Assembly (NCBI RefSeq): GCF_004127445.1
Contig: NZ_QEXM01000003.1
Location: 171,201-235,200 of the forward strand
From: Streptomyces alfalfae
Lineage (GTDB): Bacteria > Actinomycetota > Actinomycetes > Streptomycetales > Streptomycetaceae
Reading direction: 5' to 3'
DNA length: 64,000 bases
Below the pieces are notes generated by a model. It ran no database searches and was not told the DNA's origin. It worked only from the letters and a program-made list of their open reading frames with translations. This document shows positions 8,984 through 17,278 of the stretch, piece after piece (position 1 is the stretch's first letter; each line of letters starts with the position of its first letter). The position numbers and the translations under genes were made by a program.

Positions 8984-10225
8984 ATGGCCGCTGAGTCTTT
9001 CTCTGCCGCGCCGGAGCCCCCTGGGACCGGCGAACCCCTGGTGTCGGCGCCGGCCCACCGGGGCGCCGCGCAGCTCGGCGCCCCGCCTCCGCCGCCTGCC
9101 GGGCCGGCGCCGTGGCCGCAGACGGCGGACGCGGGCACGGCCGGCGCACCGCCGGACCACGCGCCGTACCGCACCCCCGACATCGACATCGGCGTCACCC
9201 GGGAGACGGCGGCCCCCGCCCCTCCCGCCGGGACGCCGTCGGCCCCTCCGGTCGAGGCGGCCCCCGATGCCGACGGCGAGGCGGTGGAGGAGCTCATACG
9301 CTGCGCCGTGCTCGCGCGGCCCCTGGACGACGTGGCCGACCTGGTCACCCGCCTGGAGCAGACACCGGAGGGCGGCCGGACCGCCTCGTCGGTCCTCCGG
9401 CTGGCCGCCGTCGCCCGCTCGGTCGACGACGTCAGCCGCCTGGTGGAACTGCTCGGCCCGCCGGAGCACCCCGCCGACCGCATGGACGAGGCCATCCGGC
9501 ACGCCGCCGAGGAGCGGCCCATCCCGGAGGTGACCCGCCTCGTCCAGCTGCTCTCCGCTCCCCCGCACGACCCGCACAGCAGCGCCGAAGCGGTGCACGC
9601 CGCCGCCACGAGCCGGTCCGTCGAGGACCTGATGCAGCTCATCGGCAGCCTGCGCGAGGCCGCCCCGGCTCCCGCGCCGGCTCCCGCTCCCGCTCCCGCG
9701 GCGAGGCCGTCCATGGACGCGACGCCTCCCGCGCCGGTGTCCGCGCCGGCGGAGCCCGCACGCCCCGCGCCGGGCATGGCCGTCGGGTCCCTCGCCCCGC
9801 AGAAGCGGCGGAACGGCACCACGCCCCTGGTGTGGATGCGCCGCGCGGCGGGCGTGCTGATGCTGCTCTGCGCGGTGGCGCACCTGCCGATGGACTGGTC
9901 CCGGGGGACCACTCCCGGCCTGCCCCTGGCGGTCGGCGTCGCGGCCCTCTGCGCCGCGGCCGGCGTCGTGCTCTGTCTGAGCCGCTCGCTGTACGCGGCC
10001 GTGACCGCCGCCCTGCTGGCCGGCGCGCTGGCCGTCGGGCACCTCGTCGAGGACCGGCTCGTCTCCGGCGACCTCGCCCAGGTGCTGCGGCCCGCGGGCG
10101 TCGCGGCGCCGCTGCCCACGCTCTCCGCGGTGATCGCCGCGCTGGCCGCCCTGGTCATCGTGGCGCTGACGGTCGCGGGCCTGCGGATGTCGGCCGCCGA
10201 CCGCTACCAGGCGCCGCGCGTCTGA
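8984..10225 (+). CDS. Membrane protein with soluble helical-repeat domain (function unknown)
   Basis: A 413-residue protein. I start at the ATG at 8984, 8 bases after GGAG; the longer open frame upstream is only the shadow of the M20 gene. Residues of about 1-95 are Pro/Ala-rich and disordered. Residues of about 95-220 contain four imperfect 35-40-residue helical repeats with the pattern (S/P)-(V/L)-D-D-V-x-x-L-V-x-x-L (for example PLDDVADLV, SVDDVSRLVELL, PIPEVTRLVQLL, SVEDLMQLIGSL). An Ala-Pro linker with tandem AP dipeptides follows, then about four transmembrane helices in the last 130 residues. No enzyme motif is visible. The TPR gene follows 60 bases downstream, so both may be co-transcribed. 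It is divergent from the M20 gene. Confidence 0.75.
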   Translation: MAAESFSAAPEPPGTGEPLVSAPAHRGAAQLGAPPPPPAGPAPWPQTADAGTAGAPPDHAPYRTPDIDIGVTRETAAPAPPAGTPSAPPVEAAPDADGEAVEELIRCAVLARPLDDVADLVTRLEQTPEGGRTASSVLRLAAVARSVDDVSRLVELLGPPEHPADRMDEAIRHAAEERPIPEVTRLVQLLSAPPHDPHSSAEAVHAAATSRSVEDLMQLIGSLREAAPAPAPAPAPAPAARPSMDATPPAPVSAPAEPARPAPGMAVGSLAPQKRRNGTTPLVWMRRAAGVLMLLCAVAHLPMDWSRGTTPGLPLAVGVAALCAAAGVVLCLSRSLYAAVTAALLAGALAVGHLVEDRLVSGDLAQVLRPAGVAAPLPTLSAVIAALAALVIVALTVAGLRMSAADRYQAPRV

Positions 10226-10285
10226 CTCCCCCACCCGGAATGCGCGGACGCCCCGCGGGGTTACAGGGGCCGAAGGAGGCAGACA

Positions 10286-10645
10286 GTGGAGATGACCTAT
10301 TACGACCACGGGACGGCGGCGGAGCGCTGGGAGCGCGCGCGGCAGTTCTTCGACGCCAAGGAGTACGCGACGGCGGCGCGCGTCCTGGACGCGCTGGCCG
10401 ACGAGGTGCCCGAGCAGGTCGCCCCGCGTCTGCTCCTCGCCCGCGCCTATTACCACTCCGCCCAGCTGCGGCGCGCCGAGACGGAGCTGCGCAAGGTGAT
10501 CGAGCTCGACCCGGTCGAGGGCTACGCCCGGCTCATGCTGGGCCGCACCCTGGAGCGGCAGAACAGGGCCGACGAGGCGGTGCCGCACCTGCGGATGGCG
10601 GCCGCGCTGAGCGGCGACTTCCCCCAGGAGACGGCCCGGCTCTGA
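10286..10645 (+). CDS. Small tetratricopeptide repeat protein
   Basis: A 119-residue protein built of about three TPR units: RQFFDAKEYATAARVLDAL, LLLARAYYHSAQLRRAETEL, and LMLGRTLERQNRADEAV. TPR proteins are protein-protein adaptors. There is no signal peptide, so it is probably cytoplasmic. The GTG start at 10286 is chosen because AAGGAGG ends six bases before it; the ATG two codons later would be too far from this site. It sits downstream of the helical-repeat membrane protein and ends before a very strong hairpin, so the pair may form one transcription unit. Similar small TPR proteins are widespread in Streptomyces; a specific partner cannot be named. Confidence 0.85.
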   Translation: MEMTYYDHGTAAERWERARQFFDAKEYATAARVLDALADEVPEQVAPRLLLARAYYHSAQLRRAETELRKVIELDPVEGYARLMLGRTLERQNRADEAVPHLRMAAALSGDFPQETARL

Positions 10646-10660
10646 CGTCCGGCACGGCAC

Positions 10661-10701
10661 GGCGACGAGGCCCCCGCGAACCCCGCGGGGGCCTCGTCGC
10701 C
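10661..10701 (+). terminator. Strong 18-bp hairpin terminator after the TPR gene
   Basis: A perfect 18-bp stem (GGCGACGAGGCCCCCGCG at 10661-10678 paired with 10684-10701) with a 5-base loop, starting 15 bases after the TPR stop codon. Confidence 0.75.
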
Positions 10702-10794
10702 GTCCTGCCGCCGCGTCGCCCGGCTTCCGCCCGTCCGCGGCGCAGGGTCGCCGCCATCAGTGACCGCGACGCGAGGGCGAGGGCGAGGGCCGGC

Positions 10795-11354
10795 ATGCGG
10801 AAAGTCATCTGGGCGATGTCCGTCTCCCTGGACGGCTTCATGGAGGGACCGGACGGCGAGCTCGACTGGCATCTGGTCGACGACGAACTGCACCGGCACT
10901 TCAACGAGTAGACGGCCGCGATGGGCGCGTTCCTCGACGGCCGGGTCACCTGGCAGCTGATGGCCGCGTTCTGGCCGACCGCCGACCGGGCCCCGTCGAG
11001 CGAGGCAGAGGCGGAGTTCGCCGGCATCTGGCGCTCCAAGCCCAAGTACGTCGTCTCGCGCACCCTCAAGGAGGCGGGCTGGGGCACCGCGATCAAGCGC
11101 GATGTGGTGCCCGAGGAGATCCGCGCGCTCAAGGAGCGGGCCGAGGGCGACCTCGGTCTCGGCGGTGCCGAACTGGCCGGGTCGTTCCTGCGCCTCGCCT
11201 GATCGACGAGATCCACACCTACGTCCACCCCGTCGTCCTGGGCGGCGGCAGAGCCATGTTGCAGGCGCCGGGCGTCCGGGCGGACCTGCGGCTCGCTGAC
11301 ACCCGGACCTTCGGCAACGGCGTCGTGCGGCTCCGCCACCTGGTCTCCAACTAA
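10795..11354 (+). pseudogene. Dihydrofolate reductase family protein, inactivated
   Basis: A RibD-C/DHFR-like gene broken twice. The first segment (MRKVIWAMSVSLDGFMEGPD, then HRHFNE) is intact up to an amber TAG at 10909-10911, where relatives would be expected to have a sense codon. The frame continues directly (TAAMGAFLDGRVTW) to a TGA at 11200. The C-terminal family block (LIDEIHTYVHPVVLGGG, ending in VRLRHLVSN) continues only in the frame starting at 11199, which needs a one-base shift near 11195-11200. The restored product would be about 185 residues, normal for the family. Family members are NADPH-dependent reductases of unknown substrate. This copy cannot make a full protein. Confidence 0.8.
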
Positions 11355-11439
11355 TGCGCTTTAGCGGTCCCTTGGCCTAGCGATTCCGCGTATCTCCCCG
11401 TAAGAATTGCGGCGACTTCGATCCAGGGGAGAGATGAGC

Positions 11440-12375
11440 ATGAAGAGGCGCAGCGTCCTGCTCGCGGCACTGGCATTCACCGCCACGTCCGGCGGCACGG
11501 CCATGGCGGCGAGAAAGCCGGCCGCGGCGGCGAAACGCGTGGTCGTCTATTACCAGACGCAGTACACGAACGGCGCCTACGTGTCGCCGCTCGCGCTCAC
11601 CGAGCACCGCACCGGCGTGACCGACGTGCTGGTCGCGGCGGTGCACCTCAACGACCTGAACGGCCCGTACGCGCCCGTCCACCTGAACGACGACCCGCCG
11701 AGCGCGGCCAAGTTCGACCGGATGTGGCGCGACCTGAAGACACTGCAAGGGCAGGGCGTGCACGTGCTTGCCATGGTCGGCGGCGCCGCGCCGGGCAGCT
11801 TCACACGGCTCGACGAGGAATTCGACACGTATTACCCGCTGTTGCGGGACTTCATCCGGCAGTACGGGCTGGACGGCGTCGACCTCGACATCGAGGAAGA
11901 CATGTCGCTCGCCGGAATCGAGCGTGTCATCAGCGCCCTGCGCGCCGACTTCGGGGCCGGATTCCTCATTACGCTGGCACCGGTCGGCAGCGCGCTCAGC
12001 GGCGGCGGAAATCTCTCCGGCTTCGACTACGACGCCCTTTACCGCAGCCGCGGCCGGGACATCGCGTGGTTCAACGCCCAGTTCTACAACGGCTGGGGCC
12101 GGATGAACTCGACGTCCAGTTACGACGCCATCATCGCCCGCGGCCTGATACCCGCCGACAAGGTGGTGGCGGGCACGCTGACCTCACCGGCCAACGGCGG
12201 CAGCGGCTATGTCGACATGGCGACGCTGAAGAAGACCCTCGGCAGACTCGCCGCGAAGCACCCCGGCTTCGGCGGCGTGGCCGGCTGGGAGTACTTCAAC
12301 TCGGAGCCGGGCGGCGCCACCGCACCCTGGAAGTGGGCCGCCGAGGTCGCCTCGGCGCTGGCGGTACGCCGCTGA
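11440..12375 (+). CDS. Secreted GH18-like (chitinase/endoglycosidase fold) protein
   Basis: About 311 residues with a Sec signal peptide (MKRRSVLLAALAF to AMA-AR). The GH18 signature D-G-x-D-x-D-x-E is present as DGVDLDIEE, with the catalytic acid Glu in the first Glu position of the pattern. The strand-3 block VLAMVGGAAPG matches the family's SxGG element. The length fits a single catalytic TIM barrel with no chitin-binding module. It probably hydrolyses a beta-1,4-GlcNAc polymer or N-glycan outside the cell. The ATG at 11440 is 8 bases from GGGGAG; an ATG two codons earlier is too close to that site. It is convergent with the crcB pair, with only 11 bases between the stops. Confidence 0.85.
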   Translation: MKRRSVLLAALAFTATSGGTAMAARKPAAAAKRVVVYYQTQYTNGAYVSPLALTEHRTGVTDVLVAAVHLNDLNGPYAPVHLNDDPPSAAKFDRMWRDLKTLQGQGVHVLAMVGGAAPGSFTRLDEEFDTYYPLLRDFIRQYGLDGVDLDIEEDMSLAGIERVISALRADFGAGFLITLAPVGSALSGGGNLSGFDYDALYRSRGRDIAWFNAQFYNGWGRMNSTSSYDAIIARGLIPADKVVAGTLTSPANGGSGYVDMATLKKTLGRLAAKHPGFGGVAGWEYFNSEPGGATAPWKWAAEVASALAVRR

Positions 12376-12386
12376 GCGGACCCCGG

Positions 12387-12761
12387 TCAGGCCCACAGGG
12401 CCTCGGCGACGGCCACCCCCACAAAGGCCGCGCCGAGGCCTGCGGCGACGCTGCCGAGCGCGTTGGCCACCGCGGAGAACCGGGCACCGCTCTCGGCCAG
12501 CCGCAGCGTCTCGTAGGAGAAGGTCGAATAGGTCGTCAGGGCCCCGCACAGGCCGGTGCCGAGGAACAGCTCCAGGTGCTCGGGGGCGGCCCCGGCGGTG
12601 ACGGCTCCGGCGAGCACGCCGAGGACCAGGGACCCCACGACGTTGACCGTGAAGGTGCCCCAGGGGAAGAGCGTGCCGAGGCGCGCCTGGACCGCTCGGT
12701 CCGTGAGGTGGCGCAGGGGCGCGCCGATCATCGCCCCGGCGACGACGCACAGCCAGTTCAT
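12387..12761 (-). CDS. crcB: Fluoride ion channel CrcB/Fluc, second gene of pair
   Basis: A 124-residue four-helix membrane protein of the Fluc fluoride channel family, which exports F- as a dual-topology dimer. Visible family elements are [10 protein letters not shown] near the N-terminus, the [11 protein letters not shown] block with the conserved Asn, and the pore segment [15 protein letters not shown] containing the TxxTxSxF-like run. It starts at an ATG whose last bases overlap the stop of the upstream crcB paralogue (ATGA), so translation is coupled. Paired crcB genes in Gram-positive bacteria can form obligate heterodimers; that is inference here. Confidence 0.9.
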   Translation of the reverse strand: MNWLCVVAGAMIGAPLRHLTDRAVQARLGTLFPWGTFTVNVVGSLVLGVLAGAVTAGAAPEHLELFLGTGLCGALTTYSTFSYETLRLAESGARFSAVANALGSVAAGLGAAFVGVAVAEALWA

Positions 12762-13249
12762 CCGCGCACCGCCGCCGCGATCCGGCGCGTCGTCCGCGCC
12801 GCGCCCCACACCGCGAGGAGCGCCACGAGCAGGGTCAGCGCGAGATAGGCGAGGGCGGTGCGGGCGTGGCCGCCGCTGACCAGCCGCTCGATGTCCGCGG
12901 TGTACGTCGAGAACGTGGTGAAGCCGCCGAGTACGCCCGTGCCGAAGAACGGCCGCAGCAGGGGGTGCGGTGTCCACACGTCGGTGATCAGGACCATGAA
13001 GGCTCCGATGACGGCGCACCCGGCCGCGTTCACCGCGAGCGTCCACCAGGGGAAGGCGTCGGCGGCGGCCGGCCAGAGGAGGGAGGCGCCGTAGCGGGCC
13101 GAGGCCCCGAGGGCGCCGCCGACGGCCACCGCCGCGACGGTCCTCCCCTGACCGCGTGTCAGGCTCTGCCGCCGCTCGGCGTCGACGCAGCAGATGTCCG
13201 GGTCGACGGGTTCGTCGGCCGCCGCGGGGCGGCCGGTCTCGCTGGGCAT
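12758..13249 (-). CDS. crcB: Fluoride ion channel CrcB/Fluc, first gene of pair
   Basis: A 163-residue Fluc paralogue, longer than its partner by a 36-residue hydrophilic N-terminal extension. The channel core begins at [11 protein letters not shown] (conserved Arg), followed by [10 protein letters not shown] and the pore block [13 protein letters not shown]. It is the upstream gene and overlaps the next crcB by four bases. An ATG follows the GGAGGA site closely. The 140 bases upstream hold no convincing fluoride riboswitch that I could recognise, and they border the remnant LuxR gene. Confidence 0.88.
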   Translation of the reverse strand: MPSETGRPAAADEPVDPDICCVDAERRQSLTRGQGRTVAAVAVGGALGASARYGASLLWPAAADAFPWWTLAVNAAGCAVIGAFMVLITDVWTPHPLLRPFFGTGVLGGFTTFSTYTADIERLVSGGHARTALAYLALTLLVALLAVWGAARTTRRIAAAVRG

Positions 13250-13390
13250 GTTCCTCCTACTCGCCCGCGCCCTCCGTCGGGCGCGCTCGTGCGCGAGGAG
13301 GGACCGTTGGCGGCATCCTTCGCCGCGGTTCGGGTACGGCGGGCCCCACCGCCGCGCGGCCCGCCCCTGGGGGCCGCCGCTGTCACCAGG

Positions 13391-13609
13391 CTAACCCGCG
13401 GCCGGGCCTCCGGCGTCGCCGGACCCGCGCGGGTCATGCGCCGCCGGATGCCGTGCGGCGGGCGCGGCGACCCTGGGCGGCCACATGGCCGGGTCGAGAA
13501 GTCCGAGTACGTAGGCCCTGGCCACCAGGGCGGTGCGGTTCTGGACCCGCAGCCGGCGGCAGAGGCGGGACAGGTGGTAGTTGACGCCGTCGACACCGAT
13601 CCCGACGGA
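13391..13609 (-). pseudogene. LuxR-type regulator remnant (C-terminal HTH only)
   Basis: A 72-codon open segment ending in TAG at 13391-13393 encodes the second half of a LuxR/GerE helix-turn-helix: VGIGVDGVNYHLSRLCRRL, then RVQNRTALVARAYVLGLL. The recognition helix and the following helix are well preserved, but there is no start codon, no first HTH helix and no sensory domain. The segment stops at about 13609, exactly where a divergent CYP102-reductase fragment begins. It is a truncated gene, not a small regulator. Confidence 0.7.
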
Positions 13610-14013
13610 CCGTCTCGCGCTCCTGCGCGCGGACGCCCGGCCGGCGCCCGCGCTCTGCTACGTCGGCTGCGACCATCCCGACGTCGACTTATCTGCACCG
13701 CGCCGAGCCGGAGGACGCGGAGCGCGCGGGCGCGGTGTCGCTGCGCCCGGCGTTCTCCAGGGCTCCGGAGGGCGGGCTGCTGTTCGTGCAGCACCGGATC
13801 GCGGCCGAGGGCGGCGAGGTCTGGCGCCTGCTCGAAGAGGGCGCTCGGGTCTACGTGTGCGGTGACGGCTCCCGGATGGCGCCGGGCGTGCGGGAGGCCT
13901 TCCAGGGGCTGTACGCGAAGGCCACGGGCGGCGACGCCGAGGCCGCCGCGCGGTGGCTGGGGGACCTGGTCGCCGAGGGGCGGTACGTGGAGGACGTCTA
14001 CGCGAGCAGCTGA
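13610..14013 (+). pseudogene. CYP102-type P450 reductase remnant (C-terminal FAD/NADPH domain)
   Basis: The last 130 or so residues of a self-sufficient P450-reductase fusion (P450 BM3-like) or related diflavin reductase. Recognisable blocks are ALCYVGCDHPD, LFVQHRIAAEGGEVW, ARVYVCGDGSRMAP and the C-terminal GRYVEDVYAS. The heme, FMN and most of the FAD domain are missing. There is also a one-base insertion near 13689: the segment before it reads in the frame starting at 13581, while the rest reads in the frame of the ATG at 13735. The gene is dead by both truncation and frameshift. It is divergent from, and abuts, the LuxR remnant. Confidence 0.75.
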
Positions 14014-14033
14014 CCCGCGCACGGGGCGCGGAA

Positions 14034-14065
14034 AGGGCCGCTCCCCCGGGTCGGGGAGCGGCCCT
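14034..14065. terminator. Bidirectional hairpin terminator
   Basis: A 13-bp perfect stem (AGGGCCGCTCCCC at 14034-14046 with 14053-14065, 6-base loop) lies between the remnant reductase stop and the stop of the convergent flavin disulfide reductase gene. Confidence 0.65.
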
Positions 14066-14080
14066 CCGCGCGGCGGGCGG

Positions 14081-15505
14081 TCAGCCGCGGTAGGTCTCCA
14101 GGAGCCGCAGCCACACCTCGCTGATCGTGGGGTAGGCGGGGACCGCGTGCCACAGGCGGTCGACGGGGATCTCCCCGGCCACCGCCATGGTCGCCGAGTG
14201 GATCAGCTCACCCACCCCGGGACCGACGAAGGTGACGCCGAGCAGCACCTCGCGGTCCAGGTCGACGACCATGCGGGCGCGCCCGCGGTAGCCCTCCCCG
14301 TACAGGCTCGCGCCCGCGACGCCGGACATGTCGTAGTCGACGGCGCGCACCCGGCGGCCCGCGGCCTCGGCCTCGGCGAGGGTCAGTCCGGCGGAGGCCG
14401 CCTCGGGGTCGGTGAAGACGACCTGCGGGACCGCGTCGTGGTCGGCGGTGGCCGCGTGGGCCCCCCAGCGGTCGGTCTCCAGGAGCGGCACGCCCTGGGC
14501 GCGGGCGGCGATGGCGGCGCCCGCGACGCGCGCCTGGTACTTGCCCTGGTGGGTGAGGAGCGCCCGGTGGTTGGCGTCGCCCACCGCGTACAGCCACTCA
14601 CTGCCGCGCACCCGCAGGCTGTCGTCGACGTCGAGCCAGGAGCCGGGCTCCAGGCCGACGGTGTCCAGGCCGATGTCGTCCGTGCGCGGCGCGCGGCCGG
14701 TGGCGAACAGGATCTCGTCGGCCTCCAGCGTCGAGCCGTCGTCGAGGGTGGCCCTGACCGTGCCGTTGTCGCGGGTGACGGCGGTGACCGAGACACCGGA
14801 GCGGACCTCCGCGCCGGCCTCCGTCAGCGCCTGCCCCACCAGCTCACCGGCGAACGGCTCCATGCGCGGGAGCAGCCCGCCGCCGCGCACCAGCACCGTC
14901 ACCCGCGACCCGAGCGCCTGCCAGGCCGTGGCCATCTCCACGGCGACGACACCGCCGCCGACCACCAGCAGGCGGCCGGGCACGTGGTCGCTCGCGGTGG
15001 CCTCGCGGCTGGTCCACGGCTTGACGTCGGCGAGCCCCGGCAGGTCGGGCAGGGCGGCGCGGGTGCCGGTGCAGACGGCCACCGCGTGGCGGGCCGCGAG
15101 GAGCTGCTCGGAGCCGTCCTTGCCGGTCACCGAGACCTTGCGCGCTCCGGCGAGGCGGCCGTGGCCGCGGTACAGGTCGACGCCGACGCCCTCCAGCCAG
15201 CCGACCTGCCCGTCGTCCTTCCAGTGCGAGGTGAAGCCGTCGCGGTGGGCGAAGACCGCCGCGGCGTCCAGCGGCCCCTCCACCGCCTGCCGCAGGCCGG
15301 GGACGCGGCGCGCGTCGGCGCGGGCGATGACGGGGCGCAGCAGCGCCTTGCTGGGCATGCACGCCCAATAGGAGCATTCACCCCCCACGAGTTCGCTCTC
15401 CACGATCGCGGCGCTCAGGCCCGCCGCGCGTGCCCGGTCGGCCACGTTCTCCCCCACGGGCCCCGCTCCGATGACTACTACGTCGTAAGTCCTGGTATCC
15501 GTCAT
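14081..15505 (-). CDS. FAD-dependent pyridine nucleotide-disulfide oxidoreductase
   Basis: A 474-residue class I flavin disulfide reductase of the lipoamide dehydrogenase/mercuric reductase/mycothione reductase family. Visible are the FAD-binding VVVIGAGPVGENVA, the redox-active disulfide CSYWAC (CxxxxC), the NAD(P)H-binding LLVVGGGVVAVEMA, the second FAD block LYAVGDAN, and the C-terminal active-site His-Glu pair in HAVPAYPTISE. All catalytic residues are intact. The disulfide substrate is not determined. It is transcribed divergently from a thioredoxin gene, an arrangement I associate with the trxC region of S. coelicolor, which points to thiol redox balance. The start is the ATG at 15505 just before the FAD motif; the open frame further upstream covers the intergenic promoter region. 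Confidence 0.88.
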   Translation of the reverse strand: MTDTRTYDVVVIGAGPVGENVADRARAAGLSAAIVESELVGGECSYWACMPSKALLRPVIARADARRVPGLRQAVEGPLDAAAVFAHRDGFTSHWKDDGQVGWLEGVGVDLYRGHGRLAGARKVSVTGKDGSEQLLAARHAVAVCTGTRAALPDLPGLADVKPWTSREATASDHVPGRLLVVGGGVVAVEMATAWQALGSRVTVLVRGGGLLPRMEPFAGELVGQALTEAGAEVRSGVSVTAVTRDNGTVRATLDDGSTLEADEILFATGRAPRTDDIGLDTVGLEPGSWLDVDDSLRVRGSEWLYAVGDANHRALLTHQGKYQARVAGAAIAARAQGVPLLETDRWGAHAATADHDAVPQVVFTDPEAASAGLTLAEAEAAGRRVRAVDYDMSGVAGASLYGEGYRGRARMVVDLDREVLLGVTFVGPGVGELIHSATMAVAGEIPVDRLWHAVPAYPTISEVWLRLLETYRG

Positions 15506-15601
15506 GGGGACAGTCTTGCCGCAGGTGTGCGCCGTGGCCACATGGGTAAGCGCGCCGGACATGCCGGTGCGTGCGCGGTTCGCCGCGCACGCGCGACGGG
15601 C

Positions 15602-15627
15602 GGAATACGTTCGCACCATCGGCCGTT
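15602..15627 (+). promoter_or_regulatory. SigR-type oxidative stress promoter
   Basis: GGAAT at 15602-15606, an 18-base spacer, then GTT at 15625-15627. This is the established SigR (disulfide-stress sigma factor) consensus GGAAT-N18/19-GTT of Streptomyces. It lies 43 bases before the thioredoxin start codon, leaving room for a short leader with the ribosome site AGGA. Confidence 0.75.
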
Positions 15628-15670
15628 ACCGACAGCGGCCATGCCTCACACAGGAAGCAGGGACACACCC

Positions 15671-16057
15671 ATGAGCGCGACACTGGAGCTCACCAAGGAG
15701 AACTTCGACCAGACGGTCACGGACAACGGATTCGTCCTGATCGACTTCTGGGCCGAGTGGTGCGGACCCTGCAAGCAGTTCGCTCCCGTCTACGAGAAGG
15801 CGGCCGAGGCCAACCCCGACCTCGTCTTCGCCAAGGTGGACACGGAGGCCCAGCCCGAGCTGGCCGCGGCGTTCAACATCCAGTCCATCCCGACGCTGAT
15901 GATCGTGCGCGACCAGGTGGCGGTGTTCGCCCAGCCGGGCGCGCTGCCCGAGGCGGCGCTCACCGACGTCATCGGCCAGGCGCGGAACCTGGACATGGAC
16001 GAGGTCCGCAGGCAGGTCGCCGAGGAGCAGGCCAAGCAGCAGGAGCAGGGCCAGTAG
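15671..16057 (+). CDS. trxA: Thioredoxin
   Basis: A 128-residue thioredoxin with the active site WCGPC in the block DFWAEWCGPCKQF and the conserved cis-proline in SIPTLMI. The thioredoxin fold ends near residue 110; a charged Gln/Glu/Lys-rich tail of about 18 residues follows. It reduces cytoplasmic protein disulfides. The upstream SigR-type promoter predicts induction by thiol oxidation, and the divergent flavin disulfide reductase supports a redox role. By context it resembles the SigR-controlled thioredoxin trxC of S. coelicolor rather than the trxBA operon member, but I cannot prove orthology. Confidence 0.92.
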   Translation: MSATLELTKENFDQTVTDNGFVLIDFWAEWCGPCKQFAPVYEKAAEANPDLVFAKVDTEAQPELAAAFNIQSIPTLMIVRDQVAVFAQPGALPEAALTDVIGQARNLDMDEVRRQVAEEQAKQQEQGQ

Positions 16058-16089
16058 GTCCGCCGCGCGAGATCCGCGGCCCGGTCCTC

Positions 16090-17124
16090 TCAGCTGGACT
16101 CGCGGTGCACGACGTCCGCCCCGAGCACGTCGTGCACCTCGGGTTCGGTTCCCGGGTCGCGGACCACGCGGTCCACGAGTTCGGCGAGGCCGCGCCCGGA
16201 GGGCAGCTCGATGCGGACGGTGCTGAGCCGGGGCCGCAGCAGCCTGCCGAGCATGAGGTCGTCGGAGCCGACGACGGCCGTCTCGTCGGGCACCGCGACG
16301 CCTTCGTCCTGGAGCGCCCGCAGCAGCAGCATCGCGTACTCGTCGTTGTACGCGAAGACGCCGTCGAGGCCCAGTGAGCGCCAGCGCGCCGCGAGCCGCG
16401 CGGCGGACGCCTCGTCGTAGGCGAGGGGCACCTCCGTGAGGGACGCGCCGGTGATGCGCACGGCACGCAGGGCCTTGCGGAGTCCCTCGACGCGGGGCTC
16501 CGAGAAGATCTCCAGGCCGGGTTCCTCGGGGACGATCGCGCCGATCCGGCGTCTGCCGCGGGCCAGCAGGTGCAGGGCCGCGGCCTCCCCCACCCGGCGG
16601 CCGTCCATCAGGAGCGCGTGCGCGCCCTCGACGCGCTGCGGTCCGAGGGTGAAGACGGCCTTGGCGCCGGACCGCTTCAGGACCTCCACGCCGCGCGGCC
16701 CCAGCGCCGAGGCGTCGGGGGAGAGGACCGCGACGGGCCGCAGCTCGGCCCAGGCGCGGGCCGCGTCCTCGCCGGTCATGCCGAGGCTCGCGTACTGCAC
16801 GACGGTGTAGTCGAGGCGGCTGAGCGCCCACTGCAGTTCATTGAAGAACTGGCTGAGGAGCGGGCCGAGCGGGGTCTCCGACGTGGGCATGAGGACCATC
16901 CGGCTGTGCCCGGCGCGCAGGCTGCGCGCGGCGGCGTGCGGGACGTAGCCCAGTTCCCTCGCGGCGGCGTGGACGCGGCGCCGTGTGGGCTCGCTTATCC
17001 GGACGGCGCTGGTGTTGTTGAGGACGTAGCTGACGGTCGCGCGGGAGACCCCCGCCAGACGCGCGACGTCGGCACTGGTCGGCACGGAGCGCCGCGCGGG
17101 CTCCTTCTTCGGTATCTGCACCAT
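16090..17124 (-). CDS. LacI family transcriptional regulator
   Basis: A 344-residue LacI/GalR regulator. The N-terminal helix-turn-helix and hinge are typical: TSADVARLAGVSRATVSYVL, then the hinge helix RVHAAARELGYVPHAAARSL. The remaining residues form the periplasmic-binding-like effector domain. It probably controls the divergent amidase gene, its own gene, or a distant sugar gene. Between the two starts (17125-17278) there is a short AT-rich palindrome around GTTAACGTT at 17240-17248 that could be an operator, but it is weak. The effector is unknown. Confidence 0.88.
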   Translation of the reverse strand: MVQIPKKEPARRSVPTSADVARLAGVSRATVSYVLNNTSAVRISEPTRRRVHAAARELGYVPHAAARSLRAGHSRMVLMPTSETPLGPLLSQFFNELQWALSRLDYTVVQYASLGMTGEDAARAWAELRPVAVLSPDASALGPRGVEVLKRSGAKAVFTLGPQRVEGAHALLMDGRRVGEAAALHLLARGRRRIGAIVPEEPGLEIFSEPRVEGLRKALRAVRITGASLTEVPLAYDEASAARLAARWRSLGLDGVFAYNDEYAMLLLRALQDEGVAVPDETAVVGSDDLMLGRLLRPRLSTVRIELPSGRGLAELVDRVVRDPGTEPEVHDVLGADVVHRESS

Positions 17125-17278
17125 GACTTCGGCATCTTCGCAGACCGCCGCGAGGGCCCTTCGAGCGGGCGAGCGACGTTCCTCGCGCCGGTTCCGCCGC
17201 GAACTTCCCCGGCGTCGTTCCCCGTTGGGCTACTCGCCGGTTAACGTTCGGGCACCCGTCCCGACCCGGAGGTGCCCC

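Noticed and set aside
10909..10911. In-frame TAG read as pyrrolysine or programmed read-through
   Set aside because: A second lesion (frameshift near 11198) in the same gene and no pyrrolysine context make a pseudogene the simpler explanation.
13250..13390. Possible fluoride riboswitch before the crcB pair
   Set aside because: I looked for the conserved crcB-motif segments and found no convincing match to the consensus pairing. The region is GC-rich and next to a deletion scar.
12866..15670. Long plus-strand open frame entering the thioredoxin gene from upstream
   Set aside because: It crosses the fluoride channel genes, the deletion scar and the flavoenzyme on the other strand. The thioredoxin has its own ATG, ribosome site and promoter.
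17240..17248. GTTAACGTT as LacI operator
   Set aside because: The palindrome is short and single. Without a second copy or a comparison to relatives it cannot be distinguished from chance, so it is only mentioned under the regulator.
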